DNA of 16,171 nt. Origin: DATKCA01 sp035544675 (lineage in GTDB: Bacteria > Acidobacteriota > Thermoanaerobaculia > Gp7-AA8). Shown piece after piece: positions 1-7,846 of the stretch (positions are counted from its first letter, which is position 1; each line of letters starts with the position of its first letter). Position numbers and translations under genes: made by a program. The notes beneath the pieces are model-generated. The model saw nothing but the letters and a program-made list of their open reading frames with translations. It was not told where the DNA came from and ran no database searches. The stretch covers positions 1 to 16,171 of the forward strand of contig DATKCA010000068.1 in NCBI GenBank assembly GCA_035544675.1, written 5' to 3'.

Positions 1-2085
1 ACGCTGAACTTCGTGACCGGTTACTCCTACGACAACTACGACGCGACATCAGGGCTGACATTCACGAACGTCACCGATCCGAACAGCGTCGCGACGAAGC
101 AAGGCTACGATCAGTTCGGCAGGCTTCGCAAGTCAGTGGACGGGCTCACGAACACCACGAGCTACGGCTACACGCGCGATCTTCTCACTTCGATCACCGA
201 TGCGAACGGCTACGCCACGAGCTACGAATACGATGCCCTCAAGCGTCTCAGCGCGACGGTGTTCCCGGACACGCGGCGCGAAACGTACGCCTACCGCGCC
301 GACGGCCTCCTGGGTGCGAAGACCGACCGCAAATTGCAGACAATCACCTACGAATACGATCGTCACAAACGGCTTTCGAAGAAGACCTACCCCAACAGCT
401 CCTACATCCAGTACACCTACACCGGTCAAAAGCTCACGCAGGTGTACGACAACGCGGTTTCACCGGCCGAGACGCACACCTTTAGCTATGACGACCGCTA
501 TCGCGTTACCAGCGAGACGCAGGGTCCGCGCGGAACGCTCACGACGGGCTACGACGTGGCCGACCGCAGAATCAGCCTCGCCGTGGCAGGAGGCCCGACG
601 GCCGGTTACAGCTACTACGCCGACGGGAGCACGGAAGCGATCACCTGGACACCGGTGACCGGACAGTTCGAGTACACTTACGATCGCGGTGGAAAATACG
701 AAACGATCACCTCGCCGAATGGCCAGACGCGCAGCTACGAGTATGACCTGCAGGGCCGACTCCTGCAGCTCGCCAACGCGCATCCAACGACCGGGAACCT
801 GGCCACGTTCAACTACGCGTACGATCTGAACCACGCCACCGGAACATATGACCGCCTCGGTCAGCGAGTAAGCATGACCCAGAGCATCCCCGCGCAGAGT
901 CTCAGCAGCGCCCTGACCAAATACCGCTACGACGCCGCGTATCAACTGACGCAGGCCGAATATCCGGCGGGCACGCCGTTCAACGGCGAGACCCATAGCT
1001 GGACGTACGACGCCATCGGCAACCGGCTGACGAACACGGTCAACAGCACGACGACAAATCTCACTTACCAGATGCTCGGAGCAAATCCGAACAACTGGCA
1101 GCGACTCACGAATGACGGCGTAAACGCGTACACGTACGACTACAACGGCAACACCCTGACGGAGGGTGGAAACACGTTCGGGTGGGACTACGAAGACCGG
1201 ATGACGTCGATCAGTGGTGGCGCGACGGTCTCGTACAAATTCGACTACCAAGGCCGAAGGACCTCGAAGACGGTCGGGGGCACGACGACGACATATCTCT
1301 ATGACGGCCAGAACCTGATCGGAGAGAGCGGAGCGAACTACCTGTACGGTGCGGCAATCGACGAACCGCTGGCGACGGATCGTGGTGGGGCAATCTCGAA
1401 CTACGCCGCTGACGGCTTGGGGTCGATCGCCCATCTCGGCGATTCAGCGGGCGGGACGAAAAACTCGTACACGTACGACACATGGGGATCTGCGCGTTCA
1501 TCAAGCGAACTGGTCGTCCAGCCCTTCCGCTATACGGCTCGCGAAGTCGGCGATATCACCAACCAGTTGTTCTATCGTGCCCGGTCGTATGCGCCGGCGG
1601 TAGGAAGGTTCCTCAGCGAGGATCCGTTACGATTCCTTGAAGACGCGAACTTCTATCGATACGTGCGAAATGCGCCACTTCTGTGGCGTGACCCCAGCGG
1701 TCTGAGGGTGTGGCGATGCTGGCGCTTTCTGGACTTGCCTGTAACCGGCCAAATTGGTGGTGCTGTACTGTACGCTTTGGTGAGCGCTGCGTTCCTGCCA
1801 TCATCCGCAATGCAGCCTGGCAATAGCTCCTGCGCAACGCATGAGTTCCTAGTCGATGACAGTCCGGGTGGTGGTTCGGTGGGTTCAGGACCCGGCAATC
1901 AGACTTACACACGCGATGCACGACGTGGCGCGTTGCGTTGCGAGGAAGTTCCGGAGGCGAAAGGCAAATGCGCCATTGACAATTTCGACAAGACGAAAGG
2001 CAGTTACCATTGGCTCGCGAATAACTGCCATGATGCCGTGCAGAAGGCGCTGGATTCTTGTGATGACTGCGGGCGACCGCTATGA
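1..2085 (+). CDS. RHS/YD-repeat protein, 3' part, with papain-like C-terminal tip
   Basis: The frame is open to the left edge, so the true start lies outside the window; residues here count from the GTG at 13. Tandem YD repeats of the type YEYDxxGRL fill roughly residues 1-440. An RHS-associated core follows at about 443-564, with RYTAREVGDITNQLFYRARS, VGRFLSEDP and the closing DPSGL (560-564). In polymorphic toxins this core marks the border between the conserved shell and a variable effector tip. The tip (565-690) has a hydrophobic stretch (GGAVLYALVSAAFL), then H610 in THEFLVDD and C672 in NNCHDAV. His before Cys is the order of circularly permuted papain-fold enzymes (LRAT and permuted NlpC/P60), so an amidase, peptidase or acyltransferase is plausible. 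The RHS call is firm; the tip assignment is my inference. The stop overlaps the next gene by 4 bp (ATGA). Confidence 0.9.
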   Translation, partial: TLNFVTGYSYDNYDATSGLTFTNVTDPNSVATKQGYDQFGRLRKSVDGLTNTTSYGYTRDLLTSITDANGYATSYEYDALKRLSATVFPDTRRETYAYRADGLLGAKTDRKLQTITYEYDRHKRLSKKTYPNSSYIQYTYTGQKLTQVYDNAVSPAETHTFSYDDRYRVTSETQGPRGTLTTGYDVADRRISLAVAGGPTAGYSYYADGSTEAITWTPVTGQFEYTYDRGGKYETITSPNGQTRSYEYDLQGRLLQLANAHPTTGNLATFNYAYDLNHATGTYDRLGQRVSMTQSIPAQSLSSALTKYRYDAAYQLTQAEYPAGTPFNGETHSWTYDAIGNRLTNTVNSTTTNLTYQMLGANPNNWQRLTNDGVNAYTYDYNGNTLTEGGNTFGWDYEDRMTSISGGATVSYKFDYQGRRTSKTVGGTTTTYLYDGQNLIGESGANYLYGAAIDEPLATDRGGAISNYAADGLGSIAHLGDSAGGTKNSYTYDTWGSARSSSELVVQPFRYTAREVGDITNQLFYRARSYAPAVGRFLSEDPLRFLEDANFYRYVRNAPLLWRDPSGLRVWRCWRFLDLPVTGQIGGAVLYALVSAAFLPSSAMQPGNSSCATHEFLVDDSPGGGSVGSGPGNQTYTRDARRGALRCEEVPEAKGKCAIDNFDKTKGSYHWLANNCHDAVQKALDSCDDCGRPL

Positions 2086-2528
2086 AGTCTTTCAATGGCA
2101 CATTGTTGCGCTCGGCTCCTCTTGTTATGTTCGTCGTCGCGATGTCTGGCACCATGACGATGGCCTGTTACCGAGACGACAATCTGAACAAGACGTATGC
2201 GTCAATCCAGTTGCACGAGCTCATCGTTAAAGACACTACTGGGAAGATTCTTTGGTCATTCCGGGCCGACAATGCGCCTCGCAAGATTCGTGTCGTTCGC
2301 TATACCGAAATTCCGGCAGGTTATGTTGAGACATCTCCCGAAACCGGTGTTCCGCGCTCATTCGTTCCAGGTGAGAAAATATCCGTTCTGATTGTGTCGA
2401 CGGACATTGTCGGCTGCAGTCGCGGTACTGCCAGCGGTACACAATCATTTCGACAGCATTCATACGCGACTGCGGATCGTCTGGTGGCATCTGAATGGCG
2501 ACAAAAGGTTCTTCAGTGCGCGCCCTAG
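2082..2528 (+). CDS. small secreted or lipoprotein-like protein after the RHS tip, possible immunity protein
   Basis: This 148-aa protein starts inside the stop codon of the RHS gene (ATGA), which implies translational coupling. The N-terminus has a signal-peptide shape: basic start, hydrophobic core LVMFVVAMSGTMTMA, then C29. The lipobox (TMAC) is poor, so Sec secretion or lipidation are both possible. The mature part looks beta-rich and ends in two conserved-looking cysteines (VGCSRG and VLQCAP). I recognise no family. Position right after a variable RHS tip is where immunity genes usually sit, and an exported partner would suit an effector acting in the periplasm, but nothing in the sequence proves this. 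A hand count of bases 2221-2280 gives 30 of 60 G+C, clearly below the later genes. Confidence 0.6.
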   Translation: MKSFNGTLLRSAPLVMFVVAMSGTMTMACYRDDNLNKTYASIQLHELIVKDTTGKILWSFRADNAPRKIRVVRYTEIPAGYVETSPETGVPRSFVPGEKISVLIVSTDIVGCSRGTASGTQSFRQHSYATADRLVASEWRQKVLQCAP

Positions 2529-2716
2529 GTGGCCGCGGCGAGCCGTTCCGAGCGTCAACTCCAGACATCACTGAGGAAGAATCGTGATTCATCCAGCAAT
2601 GCCTTCGTTGTGAACAATCGCGATAAGAGCCACGATGAAGACCTGTGGCGGCTTGATCAGCACAGGGCCGCCAGGGATAGGTTCGTTATGTTCGCGTGTT
2701 TCGCGCGAGCAACTGA
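2529..2716. other. gene-free stretch, no credible coding sequence
   Basis: Short open frames are present on both strands, but none has a ribosome binding site or a recognisable motif. Together with the two fragments that follow, the stretch 2529-3051 appears to be decayed coding DNA. Confidence 0.4.
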
Positions 2717-2908
2717 AACCGCAACTACCGACAGGCCGTCTGTTTGATTTCTCGCGTCAAACGGAGCGACGGGTCGTGGGTGGCACCGGGCGTCTACGTG
2801 GTCACGGCCACGGTTCGTGACGCCATCGGCAATCAGGTTCGCAAACATGTCTGGCTGCGTGTGACAAGGGAAACAAGGAGAGAGAAAAATTCTGCCGGAG
2901 CATTCTAG
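2717..2908 (+). pseudogene. fragment of an Ig-like (FlgD/PKD-type) C-terminal repeat
   Basis: This frame has no start and is open only from the stop at 2714 to the TAG at 2906. Within it, bases 2768-2870 encode GSWVAPGVYVVTATVRDAIG and then NQVRKHVWLRV. This is the consensus of Ig-like repeats such as FlgD-Ig, where APGVY followed by a beta strand is characteristic. The preceding segment (LFDFSRQTE, 2736-2762) fits the same kind of domain but lies in another frame, which suggests a frameshift near 2762. I read it as the remnant of a secreted protein or an abandoned RHS-type tail. A real in-frame gene is unlikely. Confidence 0.5.
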
Positions 2909-3051
2909 GGGCATTCGTCAACGGCAGCGCGAACGATGCTGTCCGCCGCGTGAATGTCGCCGGCCGCGTCGTCGACCTCACGGTCCCGGCAGGCCGCGGG
3001 CGTCTGCTGTTGTTCGATCGGAAGACGGGCAACGTGATCGCAGAGAAGTAG
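2821..3051 (+). pseudogene. orphan C-terminal tail of an unidentified protein
   Basis: The frame is open from the TGA at 2818 to the TAG at 3049, without a ribosome binding site or start codon. The last 48 codons (from 2908) look genuinely coding: NDAVRRVNVAGRVVDLTVPA followed by GRGRLLLFDRKTGNVIAEK. GC content and codon use here return to the level of the rest of the window. It reads like the beta-stranded end of a secreted protein whose 5' part is gone. It ends 6 bp before the stop of the convergent metalloprotease gene. Confidence 0.4.
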
Positions 3052-3057
3052 TGGGAC

Positions 3058-5181
3058 TTATCTGCTCACCGACCGCCGGCGCGGTGGAGGCGTTCCACTG
3101 AAGCCCGTCTGCACTCTTCCGCGATTGCCGGTGGCCTCGCGGAACGATTGCTCGAATTCACGCCGGATCATGCCCATCTGGTCGATCTCGCCCTGGGCCG
3201 CTCCTCCCGGCGTGAGCAGCACGAACATCACGCGGAACTCGCGCTGTGTATCGGGATACTGCGGTTGGCGCTCTCCCATCGCACCGACCATCTGATCGAT
3301 CGTCACCTCGCGCCGGGTGGCGCTGTAGGTCCGGCCGGCCGGCGGATAGTAAGACGGTCCGAGGGGAGGATCTGAGTTCGCGAGATAGAACCACGGCTCC
3401 ACTTCCGCCGGCGACGCCAGACCCATCAGGTAGAGGTCCGTCCATGAATAGCCGTAGCTCGAGCGAGTTGCCCACGAAGCGTACGAACCAGGCATGACTT
3501 CCGTGAACGTTCCACCTCCCATGACGGACGAATCGCCGGACGAGGTGACCGCGAAAGCGGCCGGCGTGTGGACGTATTGCGCGGGATGACCGCCTGCCGG
3601 ATTGAGAACGCGGGAGGAGGAGCCGTTCTCGAGGATGGAAACGTCATACAGCCACCGGTGCCCGAGCTCGTGCATCAGGTTCTGCGCGGCGAAACGGCCG
3701 TTGCGGTTGGTGCCGTTGCCGAGCATGTTCATGTGCATCAGCGCCGGCGTCCGTTCCAGGTGGCTTGCCACGAAGGGCTTGGACTCGATGATGTTGTCGA
3801 CGCCCGGATTGCCGCCGCTGCTGTATGCGCTGGCAAAAAGGATGATGTCGGTGCGGAAGTCGGGGTAGATCGCCACCGCATCGACCGTCGAGCCGTCGAC
3901 CGGCCATGCAGCGCGGAGCTGACGCCATACCGCGTGGACGTTCAGCACCGGCAGCGTGAACGCTTCGAGAATCGGACCGGAGAGCACGGTCCCGCTCTCG
4001 ATCGAAGAAGCTTCGATGGCCACGGACCTCGATGGCGGGTGCACGGCCGCCGCGAGCGTGACGGCGTCGGCAACGCTCGTTCCCCGCCACGTCCGAACCT
4101 CGATGCTGTGGCTGCCCGGCTCGATGGCCAGATGTTCGTCGAGCACTTCGAGAATGATTTCTCTCCCCTCCACGCGGGCCGCCGGACTGGGAAGAGCGAC
4201 GATTCCCCAGCCCGGAATCGTGTAGCGGTTCCGGCCGTCGCCGTAGATGCGCAGCATCAGCGCCGGTTCGGTCACCGACACCGACCAGGCCATCCATTCC
4301 GAAGCGCCGAGGCCGCCGGTCGAGAACGGCGCAGCGGTCTCGATGCGGAATCGGAGCAGATTCGAATCACCGACACGGGACATGGATGCGGAGACGATGT
4401 CGAGCATGGGCTCCTCGCTGTCGCCTGTCGCATCCCGCGCTTCTCCGAGAACGGCAGGCGCGCCGTCGAACGGGCCTGGACGGATGACCAGCGCCGCCGC
4501 ATACGGCGCGATCTCCACGTCATAAGAGAAGGTGACGTCGCCCGCCGCGGTGATCGTGGCCTGAACCAGATACCGCCAGAACCCTTCCCGCCGCCACGTC
4601 ACCCGGACAAAATCGCCCGCCGACTTCACGAAGACATCGGGATACTCGAGAAACTGCAGCGACTCGGTCGTCAGCATCGGCGCGATGATGGCGTCGCGGC
4701 CGGCCGCCAGATCGAGGTCGCTCATCTGCAGCAGGGCGGTACCCGGCAGCGGCTCCTCCAGGTAGATCGCGTTGTAAGGTGTGACGAAGATCTCCGTCGC
4801 GCTGGCACCGTAAAACGGAAATTCGAACGGCAGCATGACCGGGCCGGAGCTTCGGTCGTTCTCCTGGACATCCAGCGGCTCTCCGTAGCCGGGGTCGATC
4901 ACCACCGGCCCCCTCGAGACCGTCCACGATTCCGCGTCGCGCCGCTCGAAACGCAGTGTGGATCCCCCGAGGTCGAACGGATGATCGAACGGGGCGTTCT
5001 GATCGTTCGGTTTGAGCACCACCACGCCGCTGATCAGAACCGGAGTATCGGTTGCCGCGGCGCGGTGCGGTGCCGCCGGACGGCGCGCATCGATCGCCTC
5101 CAGACGCTCGTGAAGCGATCCATCACTTCCACAGATGAGCCGTGAGGCATCGAGGAGCTGCGCGAGGAGGATGGGGATCAT
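3058..5181 (-). CDS. putative HExxH zinc metalloprotease, probably extracellular
   Basis: This 707-aa protein carries a zinc-protease signature at H504-E505-L-G-H508, in the context QNLMHELGHRWLYDV. Downstream is GYSWTDLYLMGL around D582, a segment I associate with uncharacterised HExxH proteins, and which may hold the third metal ligand. Residues 1-480 have beta-sandwich-like sequence (for example PFEFPFYGASATEIFVTPYN and LRIYGDGRNRYTIPGWG), suggesting adhesive or substrate-binding domains. The C-terminus ends in a basic tail, PPPRRRSVSR. The ATG at 5181 is the first in the frame but has no clear Shine-Dalgarno sequence, and the N-terminus (MIPILLAQLLDASRLIC) is only a weak signal peptide, so the start is uncertain. 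The catalytic motif is seen; family and substrate are unknown. It is divergent from the acetyltransferase-deacetylase gene. Confidence 0.75.
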   Translation of the reverse strand: MIPILLAQLLDASRLICGSDGSLHERLEAIDARRPAAPHRAAATDTPVLISGVVVLKPNDQNAPFDHPFDLGGSTLRFERRDAESWTVSRGPVVIDPGYGEPLDVQENDRSSGPVMLPFEFPFYGASATEIFVTPYNAIYLEEPLPGTALLQMSDLDLAAGRDAIIAPMLTTESLQFLEYPDVFVKSAGDFVRVTWRREGFWRYLVQATITAAGDVTFSYDVEIAPYAAALVIRPGPFDGAPAVLGEARDATGDSEEPMLDIVSASMSRVGDSNLLRFRIETAAPFSTGGLGASEWMAWSVSVTEPALMLRIYGDGRNRYTIPGWGIVALPSPAARVEGREIILEVLDEHLAIEPGSHSIEVRTWRGTSVADAVTLAAAVHPPSRSVAIEASSIESGTVLSGPILEAFTLPVLNVHAVWRQLRAAWPVDGSTVDAVAIYPDFRTDIILFASAYSSGGNPGVDNIIESKPFVASHLERTPALMHMNMLGNGTNRNGRFAAQNLMHELGHRWLYDVSILENGSSSRVLNPAGGHPAQYVHTPAAFAVTSSGDSSVMGGGTFTEVMPGSYASWATRSSYGYSWTDLYLMGLASPAEVEPWFYLANSDPPLGPSYYPPAGRTYSATRREVTIDQMVGAMGERQPQYPDTQREFRVMFVLLTPGGAAQGEIDQMGMIRREFEQSFREATGNRGRVQTGFSGTPPPRRRSVSR

Positions 5182-5273
5182 GCTGAACCGAACATAGGTC
5201 AGTTTGTGCTCGTCAGCACGCTCCCCGCGGTGCCGCCTCCCATGATCGGGGGGAGTTCATTGCCAAGGTTACT

Positions 5274-7085
5274 ATGTTGGCTCTTCCGGCTCCTCGAGTT
5301 CCCCTCATCTGCAGGAGCCAGACAGACGGAGGTTTCATCAGCGGCATCCGATTCATCCTCGTCGACGACGTCGACACGCGCCGCATCGCTGAGGCGCAGC
5401 GGATCTTCCGCTCCATGTACGGCGAAGAGCTCGGCGACTATGCCGACCGCTTCCCGGACATGCTCCGACGCCAGAACGAGCTCGGCTACCGCGTGATCCT
5501 CATGACCGCGGAGCAGATCCGCGGCCGCGTCCTGGCCTTCGCCCTGGCCTTTCACTTCACCGACATCAACGCCTCGATCCTCGACTTCATCGTCGTCGAT
5601 CCGGCCGTGCGCCAGCGCGGCGTGGGCGGCGCGTTGTACGAGGCGTTGCGCGAGTACTTCATCCGCCTGGAGTCGCGCGGCCTTTATCTGGAAGTGCGCC
5701 CGGAGGGTCCGGCGGAGGAGCCGGATGCGAAGATCCGGCGGGAGAACGCGGCTCGGATCCTCTTCTACGAGCGCCTCGGCGCGCGCATCATCCGCGGCAC
5801 GACCTACGAGAAGAGCCGCCCCGGCCGCGCCCGCGGCGAGCCGTACCTCATGTTCGACCCGTTGGGACCGGAGCGCGTTCCCGGGGCGGACGAGGTCCGC
5901 CGCATGATCGCCGCAGTTCTGTTCCGCAAGTACAAGTACGCGCCCGACGACGAGTATGCCAGGGGCATCGTCGACTCGGTGAGCGACGCGACGCTGCACC
6001 TCCAGCCTCCGCACGCCAGCGCCGTATCGCAGCTACTGCGCGTGACGGACCGGTTTCATCCCCTGAAGATGGTGGTCACGAAAGAGCACCAGCTCCACCA
6101 CGTCCGCGAGCGCGGCTACGTCGAGCGGCCGGTCCGCGTCGAACGGATCGTCGCGGCCATGACGGCGGTCCCCGGCGTGGAGATCGTGCCGGTGCGCTCT
6201 CACGGAGAGGCGGCCATCCGCGCGGTGCACGACTCCGACTTCATCGACTACCTGGCGCGCGTCTGCAACAAGCTGCCGGACGGCGAGGCGGTCTACCCGT
6301 ACGTCTTCCCGATCCGCCAGCAGCACCGCAAGCCGTTCGACGACGTGCTGCAGGCCGGCTACTACTGCATCGACACGTTCACGCCGCTGACGCGCAATGC
6401 GTGGGTGGCGGCGCGTGCCGCGGTGGACTGCGCGCTGACCGGCGCGGACCTCATCCGCGAAGGCGAGCGTCTGGTGTACGCCGTGTGCCGGCCTCCCGGA
6501 CATCATGCCGAGCGGCGCGTGTACGGCGGATTCTGTTACCTCAACAACGCCGCCATCGCGGCGCAGGACCTCTCCACGTCGGGCACGGTCGCGGTTCTGG
6601 ACATCGACTTTCACCACGGCAACGGAACGCAGGACATCTTCTGGGAACGCGACGACGTCCTCACCATCTCCATCCACGGCGATCCCAGCTACGCCTATCC
6701 GTATTTCGCGGGGTTCGCCGACGAGAGAGGCGCGAACCGCGGCCAGGGCATGCACCACAACTTCCCGCTGCCGGAGAACATCACGGATGATGATTACCTC
6801 GTGACGCTGCATGGCGCGCTGGAGATCATCGAGCGATTCCGGCCCCGCTACCTCGTCGTCTCGGCCGGGCTGGACATCGCCAAGGGCGATCCGACCGGCG
6901 CGTGGAAGATCACCGCGGCCGGCTTCGAGAAGATCGGCGGTGCGATCGCCAGCCTGGCCCTCCCCACGCTCGTCGTTCAGGAAGGCGGCTATGACTCGCG
7001 CGTCCTGGGCCGCAATGCGCGGCAGCTCGTCGTGGGCCTGCAGCACGGAGTCTACGAGCGGCGACCGGCAACGCGACCGGTGTAG
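5274..7085 (+). CDS. GNAT acetyltransferase fused to acetylpolyamine amidohydrolase/HDAC-type deacetylase
   Basis: This 603-aa protein has two domains. Residues about 25-205 are a GNAT acetyltransferase, with the acetyl-CoA pyrophosphate loop RQRGVGGAL (R113-G119) and a C-terminal FYERLGARII segment. Residues about 255-595 are a complete arginase-fold deacetylase: catalytic G409-H410-H411 in RPPGHHAE, zinc ligands D445 and H447 in DIDFHHGNGTQ and D534 in SAGLDIAKGDP, and Y573 in EGGYD. The segment SIHGDPSYAYPYFAGFADE (from about 466) is typical of the acetylpolyamine amidohydrolase branch rather than eukaryotic HDACs. Both active sites look intact, so the enzyme could add and remove acetyl groups on a polyamine or protein lysine. 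The ATG at 5274 has AAGG 5 bp upstream. A strong GGAGG at about 5327 lies before the GNAT domain but has no standard start after it. Likely cytoplasmic. Confidence 0.92.
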   Translation: MLALPAPRVPLICRSQTDGGFISGIRFILVDDVDTRRIAEAQRIFRSMYGEELGDYADRFPDMLRRQNELGYRVILMTAEQIRGRVLAFALAFHFTDINASILDFIVVDPAVRQRGVGGALYEALREYFIRLESRGLYLEVRPEGPAEEPDAKIRRENAARILFYERLGARIIRGTTYEKSRPGRARGEPYLMFDPLGPERVPGADEVRRMIAAVLFRKYKYAPDDEYARGIVDSVSDATLHLQPPHASAVSQLLRVTDRFHPLKMVVTKEHQLHHVRERGYVERPVRVERIVAAMTAVPGVEIVPVRSHGEAAIRAVHDSDFIDYLARVCNKLPDGEAVYPYVFPIRQQHRKPFDDVLQAGYYCIDTFTPLTRNAWVAARAAVDCALTGADLIREGERLVYAVCRPPGHHAERRVYGGFCYLNNAAIAAQDLSTSGTVAVLDIDFHHGNGTQDIFWERDDVLTISIHGDPSYAYPYFAGFADERGANRGQGMHHNFPLPENITDDDYLVTLHGALEIIERFRPRYLVVSAGLDIAKGDPTGAWKITAAGFEKIGGAIASLALPTLVVQEGGYDSRVLGRNARQLVVGLQHGVYERRPATRPV

Positions 7086-7139
7086 CGCGGGGGTTCTGGA
7101 GCGCGGCGTGGCATTCGACGGCTGATCAGGACTCTGGGC

Positions 7140-7529
7140 TCAGGGAACCGCGAGGAAGCGCTGATCAGCGAGCAACGCTCGATCGAAAGTAGCGATGGCC
7201 GTGCAACCGCTGGCTTGAGCGCGTTCGGCGATCAGGTAATCGGCGAAATCGCCGCGCTGAACGCCGTACGAGTCGATGGCCCGCTGAACCTGGTCCGCTG
7301 ATTCGATGACCAGGTTCGCGGCGCGGCGGAGCTGGTGAAGGAGCGAGACAATCTCCCGACGGGGAACGTCGTACGCGAAGGAGAGGACCCAGACCAGCTC
7401 GCACATCACGATCTGCGTGACGAAGAGTGGTGCTCCGGCGCGTTCGATGAAGCGGACGGCCGCGGCGGACTGGCGGACGTCGTCCTCCACGAGATAGCGC
7501 ACGAGCACGTTCGTATCCAGGGCGATCAC
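7140..7529 (-). CDS. vapC: VapC-family PIN-domain toxin ribonuclease
   Basis: This 129-aa protein has the full PIN-domain acidic set: D5 in ALDTNVLVRYL, E44 in CELVWVL, D94/D97 in GDFADYLIAERA and D116 in TFDRAL. These residues coordinate Mg2+ or Mn2+ in VapC toxins, which cut tRNA or rRNA. Length is normal for the family. It starts with GTG at 7529, overlapping the antitoxin stop by 4 bp (GTGA), so the two are translationally coupled and would be co-transcribed. It is convergent with the deacetylase gene, 54 bp away. The specific RNA target cannot be told from sequence. Confidence 0.9.
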   Translation of the reverse strand: MIALDTNVLVRYLVEDDVRQSAAAVRFIERAGAPLFVTQIVMCELVWVLSFAYDVPRREIVSLLHQLRRAANLVIESADQVQRAIDSYGVQRGDFADYLIAERAQASGCTAIATFDRALLADQRFLAVP

Positions 7530-7762
7530 CGGCCGGATGCGCCCCGCTTGATCGCTTCGTCCATGGCGCGAATCGTTACACCCTTCCCCCGCCTCTTCAC
7601 GATTCCTCGGAGACTGCGCAGATCGACAGTCTCGGCCTCCACGATGACGCTGCCGTCGCGGATCTCAAAGCTCACGCGGTCGCCCGTCTCCAGGCCGAGG
7701 TGGTCGCGGATCTCCCTGGGGAGGGTGATCTGCCCTTTCGATGTGAGAGTACTGCGCGGCAT
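7526..7762 (-). CDS. vapB: AbrB/MazE-type antitoxin (VapB)
   Basis: This 78-aa protein begins MPRSTLTSKGQITLPREIRD, the swapped-hairpin AbrB/SpoVT DNA-binding fold, followed by LGLETGDRVSFEI. The C-terminal part (about 46-78: LRSLRGIVKRRGKGVTIRAM) matches tails that wrap the VapC active site. The frame is open much further upstream, but that extension is Arg/Pro-rich and unlike the family, so I place the start at the ATG at 7762. A purine stretch (AAGGA) is only 1-2 bp from this ATG, too close for a normal ribosome binding site. With a TATACT box 12 bp upstream, a leaderless or nearly leaderless message is possible. It probably represses its own promoter through the direct repeats at 7764-7801. 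Confidence 0.88.
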   Translation of the reverse strand: MPRSTLTSKGQITLPREIRDHLGLETGDRVSFEIRDGSVIVEAETVDLRSLRGIVKRRGKGVTIRAMDEAIKRGASGR

Positions 7763-7763
7763 G

Positions 7764-7801
7764 TCCTTACGAACAGTATAGATCCTTACCACCTTCCTTA
7801 C
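7764..7801 (-). promoter_or_regulatory. vapBC promoter with three direct repeats, candidate operator
   Basis: The heptamer TCCTTAC occurs three times: 7764-7770, 7783-7789 and 7795-7801 (GTAAGGA when read in the vapB direction). Between the first two lies AGTATA at 7775-7780, which is TATACT on the minus strand, a good -10 box ending 12 bp before the vapB ATG. No clear -35 is seen. Repeats flanking a -10 box fit autoregulation by the VapBC complex, though AbrB-type antitoxins often bind inverted repeats. Confidence 0.5.
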
Positions 7802-7846
7802 GCTGGTGCCGACTCTCGAGCCCGGGGACGGACGCGAGCGGCCTGG

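Noticed and set aside
5199..6014. Minus-strand frame of 271 codons over the GNAT domain
   Set aside because: Arg/Ala/Asp-rich with no motif; shadow of the fusion gene.
7119..7173. Repeated palindrome GCTGATCAG near the vapC end
   Set aside because: Short, one copy lies in the vapC coding end, and such 9-12 bp palindromes are expected by chance.
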